Shown: one piece after another, positions 34,833-47,600 of the stretch
Layout: the number at the start of each line of letters is the position of its first letter
Numbering within the stretch: position 1 is the first letter of the stretch
Source of the DNA: Lagopus muta
Taxonomy: Eukaryota > Chordata > Aves > Galliformes > Phasianidae
NCBI RefSeq assembly: GCF_023343835.1
Contig: NC_064439.1
Span: 23,748,933-23,812,932, forward strand
DNA length: 64,000 nucleotides
Direction: 5' to 3'
Program-made: the position numbers and the translations under genes
The notes under the pieces: model-generated
What the model was told of the DNA's origin: nothing
What the model saw: only the letters and a program-made list of their open reading frames with translations
The model's database searches: none

Positions 34833-37800
34833 AGCCTTCCATTTATTCTCTTCTGTTATCATAATCTACTTCGCCTAACTCTCTTGTTTATTTTGTGATT
34901 GTAACATCTTAATATCCATTGATTATATAGGCAGCATTTACAAAGTATTTCAATGTTTTTCTGAGTGTGTGCTCCAGCACTCGGGGGCTGAATTTTCTGG
35001 AGGATGCAAATGGGAGGGAGAGAGCTGTGTACCGTCACCTTGCTGTGTGTGTTAGCTGCTGCGCGTTTGGGTGTGACTTTTGGTACTTGCTGCTTTCAAA
35101 CTGTGTTCCCTGCAGCATCATGCAGTCACCTGAAGCTCATATTTTTAAAACAAGTCTAGCAGTAATTTTTTTTCTCTGTAAAGAAAATGGATTGACCTAA
35201 GCACTCTGTGAATGTCAAAAACCCTGACACAGGGTGGCTCATGAACCCCAGATCTTCTCTGTATCTGCTCCCTCCTCTAGCAAGGGTGGAGGAAAGCCTG
35301 CTGGACTATGGGGCCTCTCAATCTCTTTGGCTCTGCAGGCCACAGGGCCTTGTTTACCCAGCCTCCTGAAACTAGGTCTGTCCAGCTAAATGTTCCTTAC
35401 TGCTTGGGTGCACGGACAGACTGTGGGGGACAGGCAGCTTTCTCTCTTCTTCCCTTTCCAGTTGGTTGAAGCTCCACCAACACCTGACCATCACCATCTA
35501 TGCGTCTTTCCATGCTGTAGGCCTTAGCCCAGCCTGGCCCAGGCTGTCATGGGGTTGCACATTCTGTGTCACCTTAACATCCTTGTCTTTCCCATATCCT
35601 CATAAGCTTTGGAGATGGCTGGGGACACATCGCCTGGCCATGCTGCTGGGTTTGCAGTTAGCCAGCATCAGGTCCTGCCTGGTGGCTGGCACCCACTTGA
35701 GCAGCTCTTTCCAACTTGGGGCAGGGAGAGAGGCAGTTCCTGCTATTTTTGGGGTGAGCTGGGTGTACTGGTTACAGTGGGGCAAGCGGCTCCACACTGT
35801 CAAGATCAAACTGCCAGCAGCACCTGCGCTTGCCTTGAGCGTGGGCCTGGACTTTGACGCTGCTCCTTTGAGCAGCCTTGAGAGGAAGAGACGGAGGGCG
35901 GTGGTGTGATCAGCCCAGTGGCCTCTTGCTGACTTGACACAAACATGTTTTCAAGTCCTCACTGTGGCTGGCAGGGTACATGCTGTCCTGTCATTTTGCT
36001 GCTTCTCTCTGGAGAATGTGAGAGCAGTGCCAAGAGAGGCCGCTGCTGCCTCCTGCGGCCCCTCTGTACACAGTGTTTTTGTTGGGGGGAAAAAAAAAGG
36101 ATGGAAAGCTGAACAAAGCAGAACAAAGGAGCCAGCAGCTAACAGCTGAACAGCAGCCATGAGTTTCCTGAAGGTTGTTTTTAAGGTTTATAATCTTTCT
36201 CTCCTTGCTTGCAGCAGTGCTTTGTGTCATTTTATCTAGCACCAGCCACAAACTTGCCCTCTCCTTCAATCCACCCATTTGCTTCCAAGCATTTGGAGCT
36301 ACACTGACTACAGGAGGCACGCTTAGCTTTTTTAGGCTCCCAGCCCCGAACAGCTGGAATCATCTTCTAACCTTATTGAAGCAGGTCCTCACATTGTTCA
36401 TGTTTTGGACACTCTTAATCCTTTATTCTAAAAAAGTCTCAGCTGTATGAGATGAGCACCAGCTGTGGCTGGCCACTGCCATGTGCTGTGCCCTGTCCTT
36501 CTGAGTCCAGGTGCAGACAAAGCCCTTCTATCCCAGCAGAGCTCGTGGTGGCATGAACACAAAGACAAGCTCCTTGTTCTGCTGGACAGGGATGCTTTTG
36601 CCTCTCAGGGCGAGCAGCAGCTCTGCACCTAAGCTTCCTATTTTGTACAGTCCATAGGGAGATAACGCCATAAGACCGGACTCTTTCCTGAGGTTATGCT
36701 CTAGAGGACTTAGAAGTGAGTATGCTTCTTATCTTCTAGAGACCTTCAGGAACACCTATGTCTCCCTGCTGATTAGCAACTCAAGCTGTTTTTACTCTGT
36801 TCTTGATCTGCTGATGTCAACTGGAAACTTGCCATTGATTTCAGTGGCCATAGCGTGAGTGAGAAATTAATTGCCACTACTCTGTTGTTCAACATTTATC
36901 ATTGGTTAGTGTGCTGATCACATTGTTATACTGAAGGTTGTAGCTGTATGTAGATCATGTTACATGAACAGAGTTCATTATGGAATCAACTGCTGTAGTC
37001 CACTATCATGTGATCGGGAAAGAGAGACGGGGGTGCGGTGTACGAGCGAGATCAGTTACAGAACAGAGTTCGACTGGGATAGGCACAGGGGAGTGTAGAC
37101 AGAGATCATGTTGAGGAGATATTATCGATATTGTTAGCTAGTGAGTCGAATGGAGAACTAGGGGACGGCGGAGCTGGAAGGTATATATCTCTCTTAAAAA
37201 AGAAGTTTTATAAGTGAAAACAATATAACATACACAAATATACTTTGTTTATGCTAGAAATGTCTTAAGGAAAAAGGAAAAAAAAATTGCTGCATTAGCA
37301 TAATTCAAAGAAAAAGTAAAGCAAAATCAACAGCTCTGCCTGAATCTCCTGTCCTCATGAAATGAACTGACTGCCCCCTGACAGTTCATGCTGCTGAAGA
37401 CAGAACTCTCATTTCCTGTAGCAGTGGATATGTTCATTCCTGGAAGGAAATAGGAGGATCTGTGGTTCTTCTCTGATCTGTTTGACTGCAGTGGTGTAGA
37501 TTTAAAGTCACGGCACATCCTCTCCCTTAGCATCAATACTACCAGGTGGAGAATATAATTCCATTGCAGAGCAAAGGAGAAGGCAACAAGAGGTCTTCAG
37601 AGAAGGATAAAAACATCTCTTTCAGTCAGCTCTGACTGCTAATCTCTGTAATATAATTTCTGCGGTCTGCCTGCAGCAGTTGGTGGCGATCCAGTGAATA
37701 GCTTTGCCATTTCTCCAGCAGCTTTAACATGGGTGGCCACAAGAGATAAGTGCACAGGGTGCAGGCTGGCACCCAAGCAGCAGTGGGGAGCACAGGGGAA

Positions 37801-39329
37801 GAGGAAGGCAGGACCCCCAAGGCCCTGCAGATGGAGTGATTTGGACCAGTGGTTGTTTCTGGGCAGCTCCACAAATGATACAAATTATGAGAACTTGAGT
37901 CTCCCCAGTCAGATTTTCAGACTGAAGCTTTCCTCATTGTGTACTCACGTAAAACCTGAAGTGAAGCTGATTAGAAACAAGGGAGAGCTGTCAAGTGAGT
38001 TCAGACGGTTTCATGTCAGCTCCTAACAAAGCACAAACAACCTCTTCTGCGTCAACAAAAAAACACTAAGTTTTATGCCTGAGCAAACAGCTTCCTATGG
38101 TCTGTGGAGCAATGACACGTACCCATTAATATCCAGAGAGGCATAAACTACCTGAACGACCCCATCACAAAGGCTGAATTCCTCCAATAACACCCTCTGC
38201 AAGCAGGGGAGTGGCTGCAGGCCACCAATACGCTTTGCAGTGCATGTTATGGACTGAAAGGTGTGCTACCCCAACGGAGGGAAGGGCAAGGAACCCTGCC
38301 AAGTATTCTGCCCACGTACCAGATAGTTTGTTAAAAATCAACCAGAAGTGTCATGGATTGCAGTGCTTCTAGAAAACGGGACCACAGGCACAATAATGAA
38401 CACTCAAAGTGCATTCAGTGCGTCTAGTTTCTCGATAGTCTTAATTATCAGCATAAATTACAGCTAACTCCTAATTTTCTGTGAAGTCATGACAGTTATC
38501 AAGTAATTGGGTGTCCTAGGCAGAGGCAGCATGGCTCCAGCAGGCTGCAGAATCTTGGGCAGAGCTCTCAGGTGCTCACATTGCAAAAGCCTTACTGCCT
38601 GCTGCTGTTTGTGAGGCACTGCAGCCAGACAAACCCCCAGCTGACACAGCTCTGCAGTGCTCCTGCTGGCATCTGCTGCAGAATAAATATTGCCTGGGAT
38701 TTTCCATCATCCAGCAATGACAGTGGTGACGCTGTTTAGAACTCTATGTATTTGCAGCCTCCCACAGCCATCCAGAATTAGCAGGGCAGTTTGACTCATT
38801 TACCTAAACAGATACATTTGCTGATACTTAAGAAAGCCAAGAGCATCCATACAAGGTATTTGCATGGGCCTGGCAGAGTTGACAAAGGATCTGGGACAGA
38901 CTTCTCTTCTTCTAGAGCAACAGATGGGAGACAAGTGGATTGCACCAAATCTTGCATGGCACTGGTCTCTATTTTCAGGCAAATAAATGGGCTGGGAGTC
39001 AGCTCACAGCTGAAGCCATCTGAGAATAGGTGCCTGCGTATGCCCTGGGCACCAGGGATCCCATCACAGTTAATTGAGTTGTCTGAAGATGAGAGAATTA
39101 TTCAGCTGGCTAATAGGTGTCTGCTCCAGGATGAGCTTTCTGAGGTCCTCGGGAAATATCAGCTCTGGTCACAGAATGGGAGCTTAGTTAGTCAGCTCCC
39201 ACATATGTACATGCATACTTATGTAGGGCTGTGATAACACACTGTACTTGGTGTGCTTCTTCTGCCAAAGCTCTCGACTTTCAGGTCCTGTCAACTAAGG
39301 TAATACAGTACAGAAGGCTCAACTTGTAA
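34833..39329. other. ASB4-PDK4 intergenic, middle part
   Basis: Locally GC-rich from about 35.25 to 36.1 kb, with open frames up to 147 codons that resemble nothing and overlap on both strands. An anomalous block lies at 37012-37200. Another 147-codon frame at 38791-39234 lacks any recognisable domain. No gene is claimed. Confidence 0.5.
37012..37200. other. Compositionally anomalous block, possible assembly artefact
   Basis: A stretch of about 190 bases rich in GA and CpG, with little resemblance to its AT-rich flanks. It begins gatcgggaaagagagacggg and ends in an A run after ggtatatatctctctt. It has no repeat, coding or island character. Several segments loosely resemble Illumina adapter read-through (GATCGGAAGAGC-like, GTGTAGA.. 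ATC-like, then A's), so noisy reads at a contig edge are a real possibility. Genuine but unusual sequence cannot be excluded. Confidence 0.4.
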
Positions 39330-39745
39330 ACAAAAGGGGCTCGGAGCATCTCCTACATGAAGAAAGGCTGAGAGATCCAGGACAGTTCAACTTGGATGAG
39401 ATAAGACTGAGGGGTTGATCTCATCATTGTTTGTTAAGTATGTAAAGTGCAGGAGTCAAGTAGATGGGGCCAGACTTTTTTCAGTGGTGCCCAGCAACAG
39501 AACAAGGGACAATGGACAAAATCCTGAAAGACAGAAAGTTACTACAATCAAGAGGAAGAACTTTTCTACGGTTCAGAGTGACAGGGCACTGGTACAGGCT
39601 GCCCAGATGTTGTGGAGTCTCTTTCTCCAGAGATATTCAAGCTGTCTGGACACTTCCCTGCATAACTTACAAAGGGAACTTATGCAGGGAACCTGCTTTA
39701 GCAGGGGGTTGGAATAGATGATCCCTAGAGGTCCCTGCAATCCAA
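39330..39745 (+). mobile_element. CR1 LINE 3' fragment, older subfamily
   Basis: A plus-orientation CR1 of about 415 bp, more diverged than the others. Diagnostic pieces are gaagaaaggctgagagatcc, caacagaacaagggacaatg, ggtacaggctgcccagatgt and ggttggaatagatgatccct followed by agaggtccctgcaatcc. The ending differs from the 5295-5812 copy, indicating another subfamily. Confidence 0.88.
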
Positions 39746-42129
39746 AACTGCAGAGTCCCTCTCAGCTCCATGAGGATGCACTGCAGCCTGCAATGGTGGT
39801 TACTCCTCTTGCTGTATTTCAGAGTCACACGTTTGCCTGGGTTTTCAATGACATGACTCCCACAGGGCAGTGGGAGGTTCATTATTTGGGATGCTACTTC
39901 TCACACATGAAGTAGAGACGTGTAAACCTGTGCTAATTCTGCATGGGGCAATTCACTGCACCCTGATTAGTTGTTTATTCTTAAGGAATATAGAGAAGAT
40001 GGGGTGAGGAGCAGCTTTGATAACTTATGCATATTTTTGTACTGGTATAAAAAAATGACATGAAGAAGCTTGAGAATATTCCAAAGACAGGACTGTGTTC
40101 CAGCCTTTTGTTGTGCCATCTGATGTTTGAGATGGCAAAAAAGAATTCAGACTCCCTGCAAGCATTTTCTGCCCTTCCTTCCCATAAGGTGAATGGAGAG
40201 ATGTCCACCAGGATGCCCTGTTCTCTCTGTTGCATGAGAGGAGGGAGGAGCAGCATCTGGCCATGTGCTACATAATGTCATTCTGTCCTGAGCATGCATG
40301 CTAGCACAGCCACACACAACACCACTTTTTTTCCTGTAATACAGGATTGGGATACAGGAATTTGAGTTGTGTTGCCAACTTCTAGGAAGGGCAAAATCAG
40401 ACATCAACGGAAAAGTCCCTTCCACTTTGCACTGCAATGACTCTCCAGTGCCTCCACCAATTAGCTGAGCCAAGAAATGACAAATGCCAGTCTCTACATT
40501 CTGTTTACCAAAAAGGACTTAATGGCGGAGAGTTATTGGGGTAATAACCTGATTACTCAGATCATCAGCACCACTACATGGAGAACAAGTTGTTTTTTGA
40601 GTCTGGTAGCTCTCCTTATCAAAGCTATCAAGGCCTATTTCATAATAAAGCTATGGAAGGGACATTACCACACACTGAGGGCAAAGTCTGGTGTATTTGA
40701 GAGCTTGGTGAAGTGATAGGAAAGAGATGATAATGAACAACCGCTTATCAGGCAACAGAGAAATTAAATTGGAGGAGTGCCCAAGGCACTAGCAACAGAA
40801 TCAGTGTTAAGCATTTTATCTAACAGCCTGGAATAGAAAACACTGGATGTTTTGATGTTATTTCTGTTGACTTCAGGAACCTTTGTAATGTCCAGAGCAA
40901 GGGTAAAAGGCTGGGAAGCGCAACATCTGCTTATCTTGTGTGAAACCAGAATGTAATTCAGCCATGACTAAACTTACTGATTTCATTGCACCTCTGACAT
41001 GCTGAAAGCAAGCCAATCACAGTACCTCCAAGGCTTGCTGAGTCAGGAGTTGGGTGCATGGCCACTTGCATTCAACAAGCTTATGTGCAGGAAGGAAAAA
41101 AACTTCTGACTACTGGAGCCTTCTAGACAACAGAACTGGGGGTAAAGCAAGTTGCCTGAGAACAGCATGAGGAAGATCATGCATTACCTGCTAGGGCCAC
41201 ATGCTTGCCAGGCTTGTTGTAGGCTGCCCACAGCTGCAGCTTGCCCAGCTCGCAGCTGCACAGCACACACCCTAAGGGTTAGGCCATCTTACTGAAATTC
41301 AGGCAAAGGGTGTATATTGCTGGGAAAACACAGGTCAGTGAAAGCACCAGGACTGCATAGGACTGTATTATTGCAGCAGACTGCTTTGACCAATAGCCAT
41401 AGTTCCATTTTAAAGCAGCCCTTAAAACCCAGTTGTCCTATTGTTCCAGAGCTATACAACGTATGTTTCATGCAAGGAAGGAGACAGTCACCTAGATTTC
41501 CAGTGGGAAGCCTTTACATAAGTGCAGTTTTTAGGAACCTTCATTTGGCAGGGAAATAGTTTGATTTTCCCGCACAATTGCTGCACAGCAGCAGTGTTGG
41601 GAATGACAGACAAGAATCTTGTCACTTACCCATCTGGCTTCTGAAACCACTCATTTTGAGACTGTCACTGATTCATCTTATGCAAGTTGTTTGTTTCTTA
41701 TTTTCTCCTCTATTAAGACTTCAAGATTACTTGCATACCTTATTCTGCAGCTAGGAGTCTGCAGAGGCAGGATGCATTTTTTGTAGGCAAGACATTAGTA
41801 ATTAAGGCTGTAAAAACTGATTACAAAAAGAAAATCACATCAGACAAGACAAGGATTGGATCAGGAGTTAAAAATCAAATCCAAATAAATTGAAACAGAT
41901 CAATATGATCACATTGAAAAGAATTCCTTAAGCAAGCAAATATGGTACACAATGACTTATGTGCCAGCAAACAAGAGGAAGTTTTCATGGTAACAAAATT
42001 GAAGCTTAAAACAGCTGTTTTAACTGCAGATTTCTTTACAACCTTAAGCTACATTACATACAGCATGTCTGATGTCTTTTGAAACTTCACATTGGTCTAC
42101 ACTTGCAGTGTACTTAACAGAAATAAAGA
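39746..42129. other. ASB4-PDK4 intergenic, right part
   Basis: No gene or RNA recognised. Short frames on both strands around 39.97-40.47 kb have no family resemblance. Confidence 0.5.
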
Positions 42130-42134
42130 TAGTA

Positions 42135-44539
42135 GACAATCATTAGAAAGATTTTATTACAAAATTATTTCAGTATCAACAAACACGTAAAAGGCTTAAA
42201 ACTACAGCTCTATTTCCAGAAATACAAATTCAGTAAAGGCTGAAAGAGACAGCATTTTATTTAGGCAGATAGCCCTTAACAAGTTTTTAATACTAAAGGA
42301 GACTCCATAAGGTTTCCTAAAGTGCTACACACATCTGTCTTCATTGTATGTTCTGCATATACAACTTTGAGATTACACTTATCCAAAAAGCCCCTATTTG
42401 CAAGCACTATTACAGACATTCATTTACAGCACTCACATGCTTCAGATGCTTTTAAAAACAGACATTACAACTTCAAGCTGCAGTAGCTGAAGCTAAGTTA
42501 CAAATCTACAGTCTATCACAACATCATAAATCACAGTCAAGCATAACTGAGTGCAAAGAGGTATTGTGTTTACTTAATAACTATCTAGGCATATTTTTGT
42601 GACCTTATATTCAATACAAGGTCAGAGTATTCAAGTACATTATGGCAGTGAAAGCAGTTTTTTCACATCTGTATTTTCTAGACAAAGATATTTCAGTTTT
42701 GTTATCCATTTCATTCACTGAGTGAGTGAAAATACTCCTGAAATGGTGACCTTTGGTGATCACAGCTTATTCACTGGGGTAAGAGTTGCCTCAATGCAGT
42801 ATTTAAGTCAATATGCTCAGTAATTATCACCATTACTTCTAAACTTCCTATTTGAAATAAATGAACAGAATACTACTTTATTTTCCACTGAGAAATCTAC
42901 CCCCAAAAAGCTTTTAGAACACAAAAGGTAGATCTAGCTTTCTCTTACTGCTACTTAAAAAGCATTTGCTATTCACAGTAGACTGTGGAGTAGATTTCTG
43001 CCCAACAAATGCAAATCTGCTTTAGAAAACTGTCACATCACTGAGCAGGATGCTTTAAATACTGTATTTGCAACTTCCTTCCAAGAAGGATTTACACTTA
43101 GGATATTGATGCTAGTTAGCCAATAACAATTCAAGTAACATTACACAGCCCTAGTGAACCTTGTTGACTGTCCAGTTGAGCAATTTGTTACTTTGAGTAA
43201 ATTCCATTACTTTACTTACGAGGAGGGGAAAATCCACAGGGATGGGAAAGGTAACAGCTTACTAAGAATGGACCATTTTCTCAACAGCTCTCTCCCACTG
43301 GCACTCCTCCTGTGGCAACTCCCCTTTTGTTGTTCATAAAAACCATCATAAAAAGTTATCAGTGCTGTTGATATTTTCAGTCTCTTTTCCTAAGACCTTT
43401 CCACTACAAAGGACAGTGCTTAGAACAATTCTACTCCAACACCACTCTTCCTAAAAACCTAACAGATTTCAGCGTCCATCACAGCTCTCAAGGTGTCAAA
43501 TCCCTGTATACTTTAGACAGCGTGGTCCAATACATAGTTGACAAAGATGGCAGTAGACAAATTTTGGCTTAGTGCACTGAACCCACTGGTTATCTTACAG
43601 ACTGACAAAAAAGAATCACAGGATAACATTTTAAACACGCTGTTTCCCATGTCATGCCCATATAACAAAGCATCATCGAAACCTTTCATTTCAACTTGCA
43701 CATCTGACTTCAGTTCCTGGAAAATCCTAACTAACTTCGCACATACTTTCACGAGCACTGAGATACAGGCAAGATGTAAGTTGGCCTCATAGCTGTTGAT
43801 ATCAAGTTGCTTCATTAAAATCTCTCTTCTTAGTTACCTTATGCACAGGAGCCTTGCTTCACTAGCTTTTCCATCAACAGCTTGAAGAAACACAAAATGA
43901 AGTGTAACTCAGAGCAAGGCATCACTTAATGATTACTGGAAAATCGGGTTGCTTCTTTTGTTAAGACAGGACTTCCTTACAAGTGGAAAAAACACTTCTT
44001 TCTTACCAGGGCTCCCTCCCTCTTTTCCAGTCAGGGTCTATTTGGATGATGTTTATAACATGGCAGTCTTACAGCAAGGTGAAAGAATATTTTCCAGATG
44101 TTCTAAATGCAGCTTTTAATACAGGTACTTCTATCTACCTGAGGATTTCTGTAAAATGAGCTGCTGATATCTACTCTAGGAGAAAAATATATACCAGCTT
44201 AACTGATGTATTTATCAGTATCAAAATTCAAGCATTAGACAGGACTCAAATTGCACACCTCCACCACAAAGTCTTTGATCATAACAAAAATAGCCTGAGT
44301 TTCCTCTATACACATATCCCTTCTTTAAAGGCATATGCACTTCTATTTTCTTCAGCCTGAAGTTCACAGCAAGATTTTGCATTTAATGTATACAGCCTAG
44401 GCTATAACATCTTTAGCTTCCTCTTCTGCCAGTCCTGCAACAGAAGAATTTGCCTGTTTGGAGGTAGATGAGTACTTCCAAACACTAGTCTCTAATAAGC
44501 CAGCTTGATCCCCTTGGATGCCTTTATAGCCACTTCCCT
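42135..44539 (-). other. PDK4: Probable PDK4 3' UTR
   Basis: AT-rich, gene-free sequence between the PDK4 stop and the distal poly(A) signal, with no recognised transposon fragments, unlike the flanking intergenic DNA. That absence of repeats and the position support a long terminal exon, but no direct evidence of transcription is available from sequence. Confidence 0.55.
42153..42158 (-). terminator. Candidate poly(A) signal of PDK4
   Basis: On the minus strand this is AATAAA, about 2.4 kb beyond the PDK4 stop codon. Cleavage would be expected near 42130-42140. A second AATAAA lies upstream at about 42255-42260. A 3' UTR of around 2.4 kb would be similar in scale to the mammalian PDK4 transcript. 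Confidence 0.5.
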
Positions 44540-44671
44540 TCAGAGAGCTGCGGTCTGCTTTGGGCCTTTACTTGGGATGCACCAGTCATCTGCCTCTGAA
44601 GTTGCTTGGTAATGCTTGGAAGCAGATTTGTTAAAAACTGGAAGTTTTTCTACTGATTCTGTTGATAGGGC
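44540..44671 (-). CDS. PDK4: PDK4 coding exon 11 (C-terminus)
   Basis: Acceptor TTTTAG. Encodes [20 protein letters not shown] through the DW motif (SEADDWCIP) to GPKQTAAL and TGA at 44542-44540. Mammalian PDK4 ends in KEVAM; here REVAI is encoded in frame just after the stop. Confidence 0.93.
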   Translation of the reverse strand, partial: ALSTESVEKLPVFNKSASKHYQATSEADDWCIPSKGPKQTAAL

Positions 44672-47600
44672 CTAAAAAGAAATAGAAATTACACTGAGAA
44701 TATTCATGCAGTATACATCAAGGATTAATAAAGTGACACTACAAAATAAATTTACACAAACATTTCTGTAACAGTTGCAACAGTTAACCCACTCCAGTAC
44801 CTAAGTTCGCAATCTAAGCTTTGCAGGACAAATGCATAACATCAGATCATGTTTATGCATTTGTATAGCCCTAAAAAGGTATTCTGTAGCCTGTTTTCAA
44901 AAAAACCCTGAAGGCACCAGAAAAGAAATACACAGAATTACAGAGAAACTTCAAGATGTGATGTTTTCCTAACTATGTATTCTGCAGCTAAGGGCTTATT
45001 CAGACTCTTTCATGATTAGTTTACATAGACTTTGTCTAGAGTTAAGAACTAACAGTGACAGAAACAGTATCTGCTACTCACATCTCATTTCCATTACTTC
45101 ATTTTACCTTTGTACTTCCTATTCTATAAACCAGGAGACACCAAATCTATCTAACATAAGAATCTCTGAATTTCATTCCAAGCTCTCATCAGTAGAGACT
45201 CAAGATACAGCCAAGTATCTTGAACAACAAAAAGAAAGCAACAGCTTGTTTAAACATACTGGCATTTCTTTAAAAAAAAAAAAAAAAGTTTTCCTGCTCA
45301 GAGAATTAATTTGCCTTTAATATGATATTGAAGTAGTCACTTTACTGCATTAACAGTGGTTATCAGTGTTTATTTAGTTTTTACACAAAAACGTAAAACG
45401 TACCTTCAAGTAGATAATAGCATCTGTTCCATAGCCACATATGGAGTAAAGATTCAAGTCTCCTTGGAAGTATCTGGCATACAGACGGGAAATTGGCAAG
45501 CCATATCCAAAGCCAGCCTGAAGAGTACAGTACAGAAATGAATTGTGTTAGCTCTTATGACTTAGAAATAAATAGCCAGAAAATTTTCAGAAACTCTAGA
45601 CTTCAGAAGTCCTTTGTACTTTCTCTTATTAGAAGATATCTCTAATCAGTTTCATATAAAAATTGAATACTTAAAAAAAAACCTCCATCACAGAGGGAAA
45701 ACATAGATATACTCCAGTCTTACTTCCATGCATTACACTTCTGTGTTTTCCTTGTCCAGTTTTCACTAGTACAGCTTGATTAGTGTAAGTTTTTTACTAG
45801 TGGATATCTAAATGTATCCCATTGTACCTGCCTCTGTAAAGGCAGCACTTCTAGTAAGTTCGATGACTGAATGGGAGTGACGATTAATTATCGTCATTGG
45901 AGTAGAGGAAAAATCAGATTAGGTTGGAATATTTGTCTCTGTTTATACCTTTAAAGGCACATTCATTGAGCTAGATATTAAATTTATTTCATAGAATGAT
46001 AGTTCTTATCTATGAGGCTCAATCTTTGCATACCCTACAAAGCAGCAGGGTAGACATAACATTCATTATTTATTATTAATCTGCCCAATCCTTATGGCAA
46101 CTTCAGCATTGAAATCTTACAAGAGGAGTTTGTCGACCATCATCCGTCCTTGGTGTTGGTGCTGTGGAATACATGTAGCTAAACAGCTGCTCAATTTTCC
46201 TTACTGGAACACCACCTCCTCTGTCAGAGATCTGATTTAAAGAAAAATAAAGTTAACTAGGATCATGTACTAAACCCAGTATTTAAAGTACTGGTATTTA
46301 ACAAATCCAACAATAACAAATGCTATTTGTTTCACAGAATATTACTTTTCAGTAATACTTTCAATTAGATAATTGCTCTAGATGTATGCTATCAACAGAA
46401 AGCTCATACGTATTATCTTTCATCTGTTGTCACAGAACTTGTGGAAGTTCTAATGGAATTTGCTGCAGCACATGCAATCATAAGGATTATGTTAAGGCCA
46501 TATATTAGATGGCCAATGAGATACCTTAATGGCCAGGTCTTCTTGTCCTAGAACAACTGTTACTTCAACTGGAGGGAGGGAAGGACTGTTCTCTTGAAAT
46601 TCAACTGTTGCCCTCATTGAATTCTATGGAAATGAAGGTTGCCATTATCAGTGTTGAATCTATGCATTAAAATCAAATTAATATTTCTGCTATGTCACAG
46701 AAGTTAAGTACAGTTACCACCAATTACTACCAGCTTTGAGAAACACTTTGCAACTTACGTAACATAAAGAGAGCAGGAGCTTTCACATGTAAGAGCACCT
46801 CTACGTTTTAAAAGATTACTTTTTTTGAAAGATGTGTTTTTCACCAATATCTAGCCAGGCAAATCTAAGTAAAATAAACTCACACCCTTTGGAGTCAGTA
46901 TGCTTGTGGGGGGAAAACTGAGTTCAGTAGTCACTATAGACTGCTAGAACTCAGCATTCCATATTGGCAGGACATCAGTTCAGCCCTATTTACTACTTGA
47001 AGATGCATTACTTAACCCAGAGCAAAACTGCTCTATGGTTGTCACAACCCCATGTACCACTTACTCCCTCTCTACCATATCCTGTCCCACTTGCTACCAC
47101 CATGTGAAAGTGTCCAAATATTTTCCTAGAAACTGCCACACACAGTAAGTTTTTATAAATCCCACTGTTCCATGCAAAAACCCTACTTCATTCAAGTCTA
47201 GCTAGAAAATAATGAAACTTCCACTCAGAAAAACAGAAGAAAGAAGCAACATATACTGACATACCTTAAAGAGTTCGAAAAGCATGTGAAAAAGATGAGA
47301 TGGAACATAGACAATGTTAATTGGCTCTCCTGGAAGTTTTCCTAGAAGAAGAGAAAGACAAGTAAGACTTATGAGGGGGACAGTTCTGTTTGTCTTTGGT
47401 ACTGCATCCAAATGTTACAATAAGCAAGTTATTCACTAAAAGAAACAAGAAAATATTTAAATTTTGAGTGTTTCCTCACAACTGAACAATTTTGTTCAGG
47501 TAATAATTATCACCAGCTTAGTAATTATTAATTCCATTCTACACACAAAGTATTTCAGAGGTTGACACATGCTCAAGATCCCACATTTGCAGCTTAGACT

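Noticed and set aside
35466-35909. 147-codon open frame in GC-rich intergenic DNA
   Set aside because: No family resemblance, overlapping frames on both strands, and no splice or promoter signal.
38791-39234. 147-codon open frame left of a CR1 fragment
   Set aside because: The translation has no domain I recognise; insufficient evidence for a gene.
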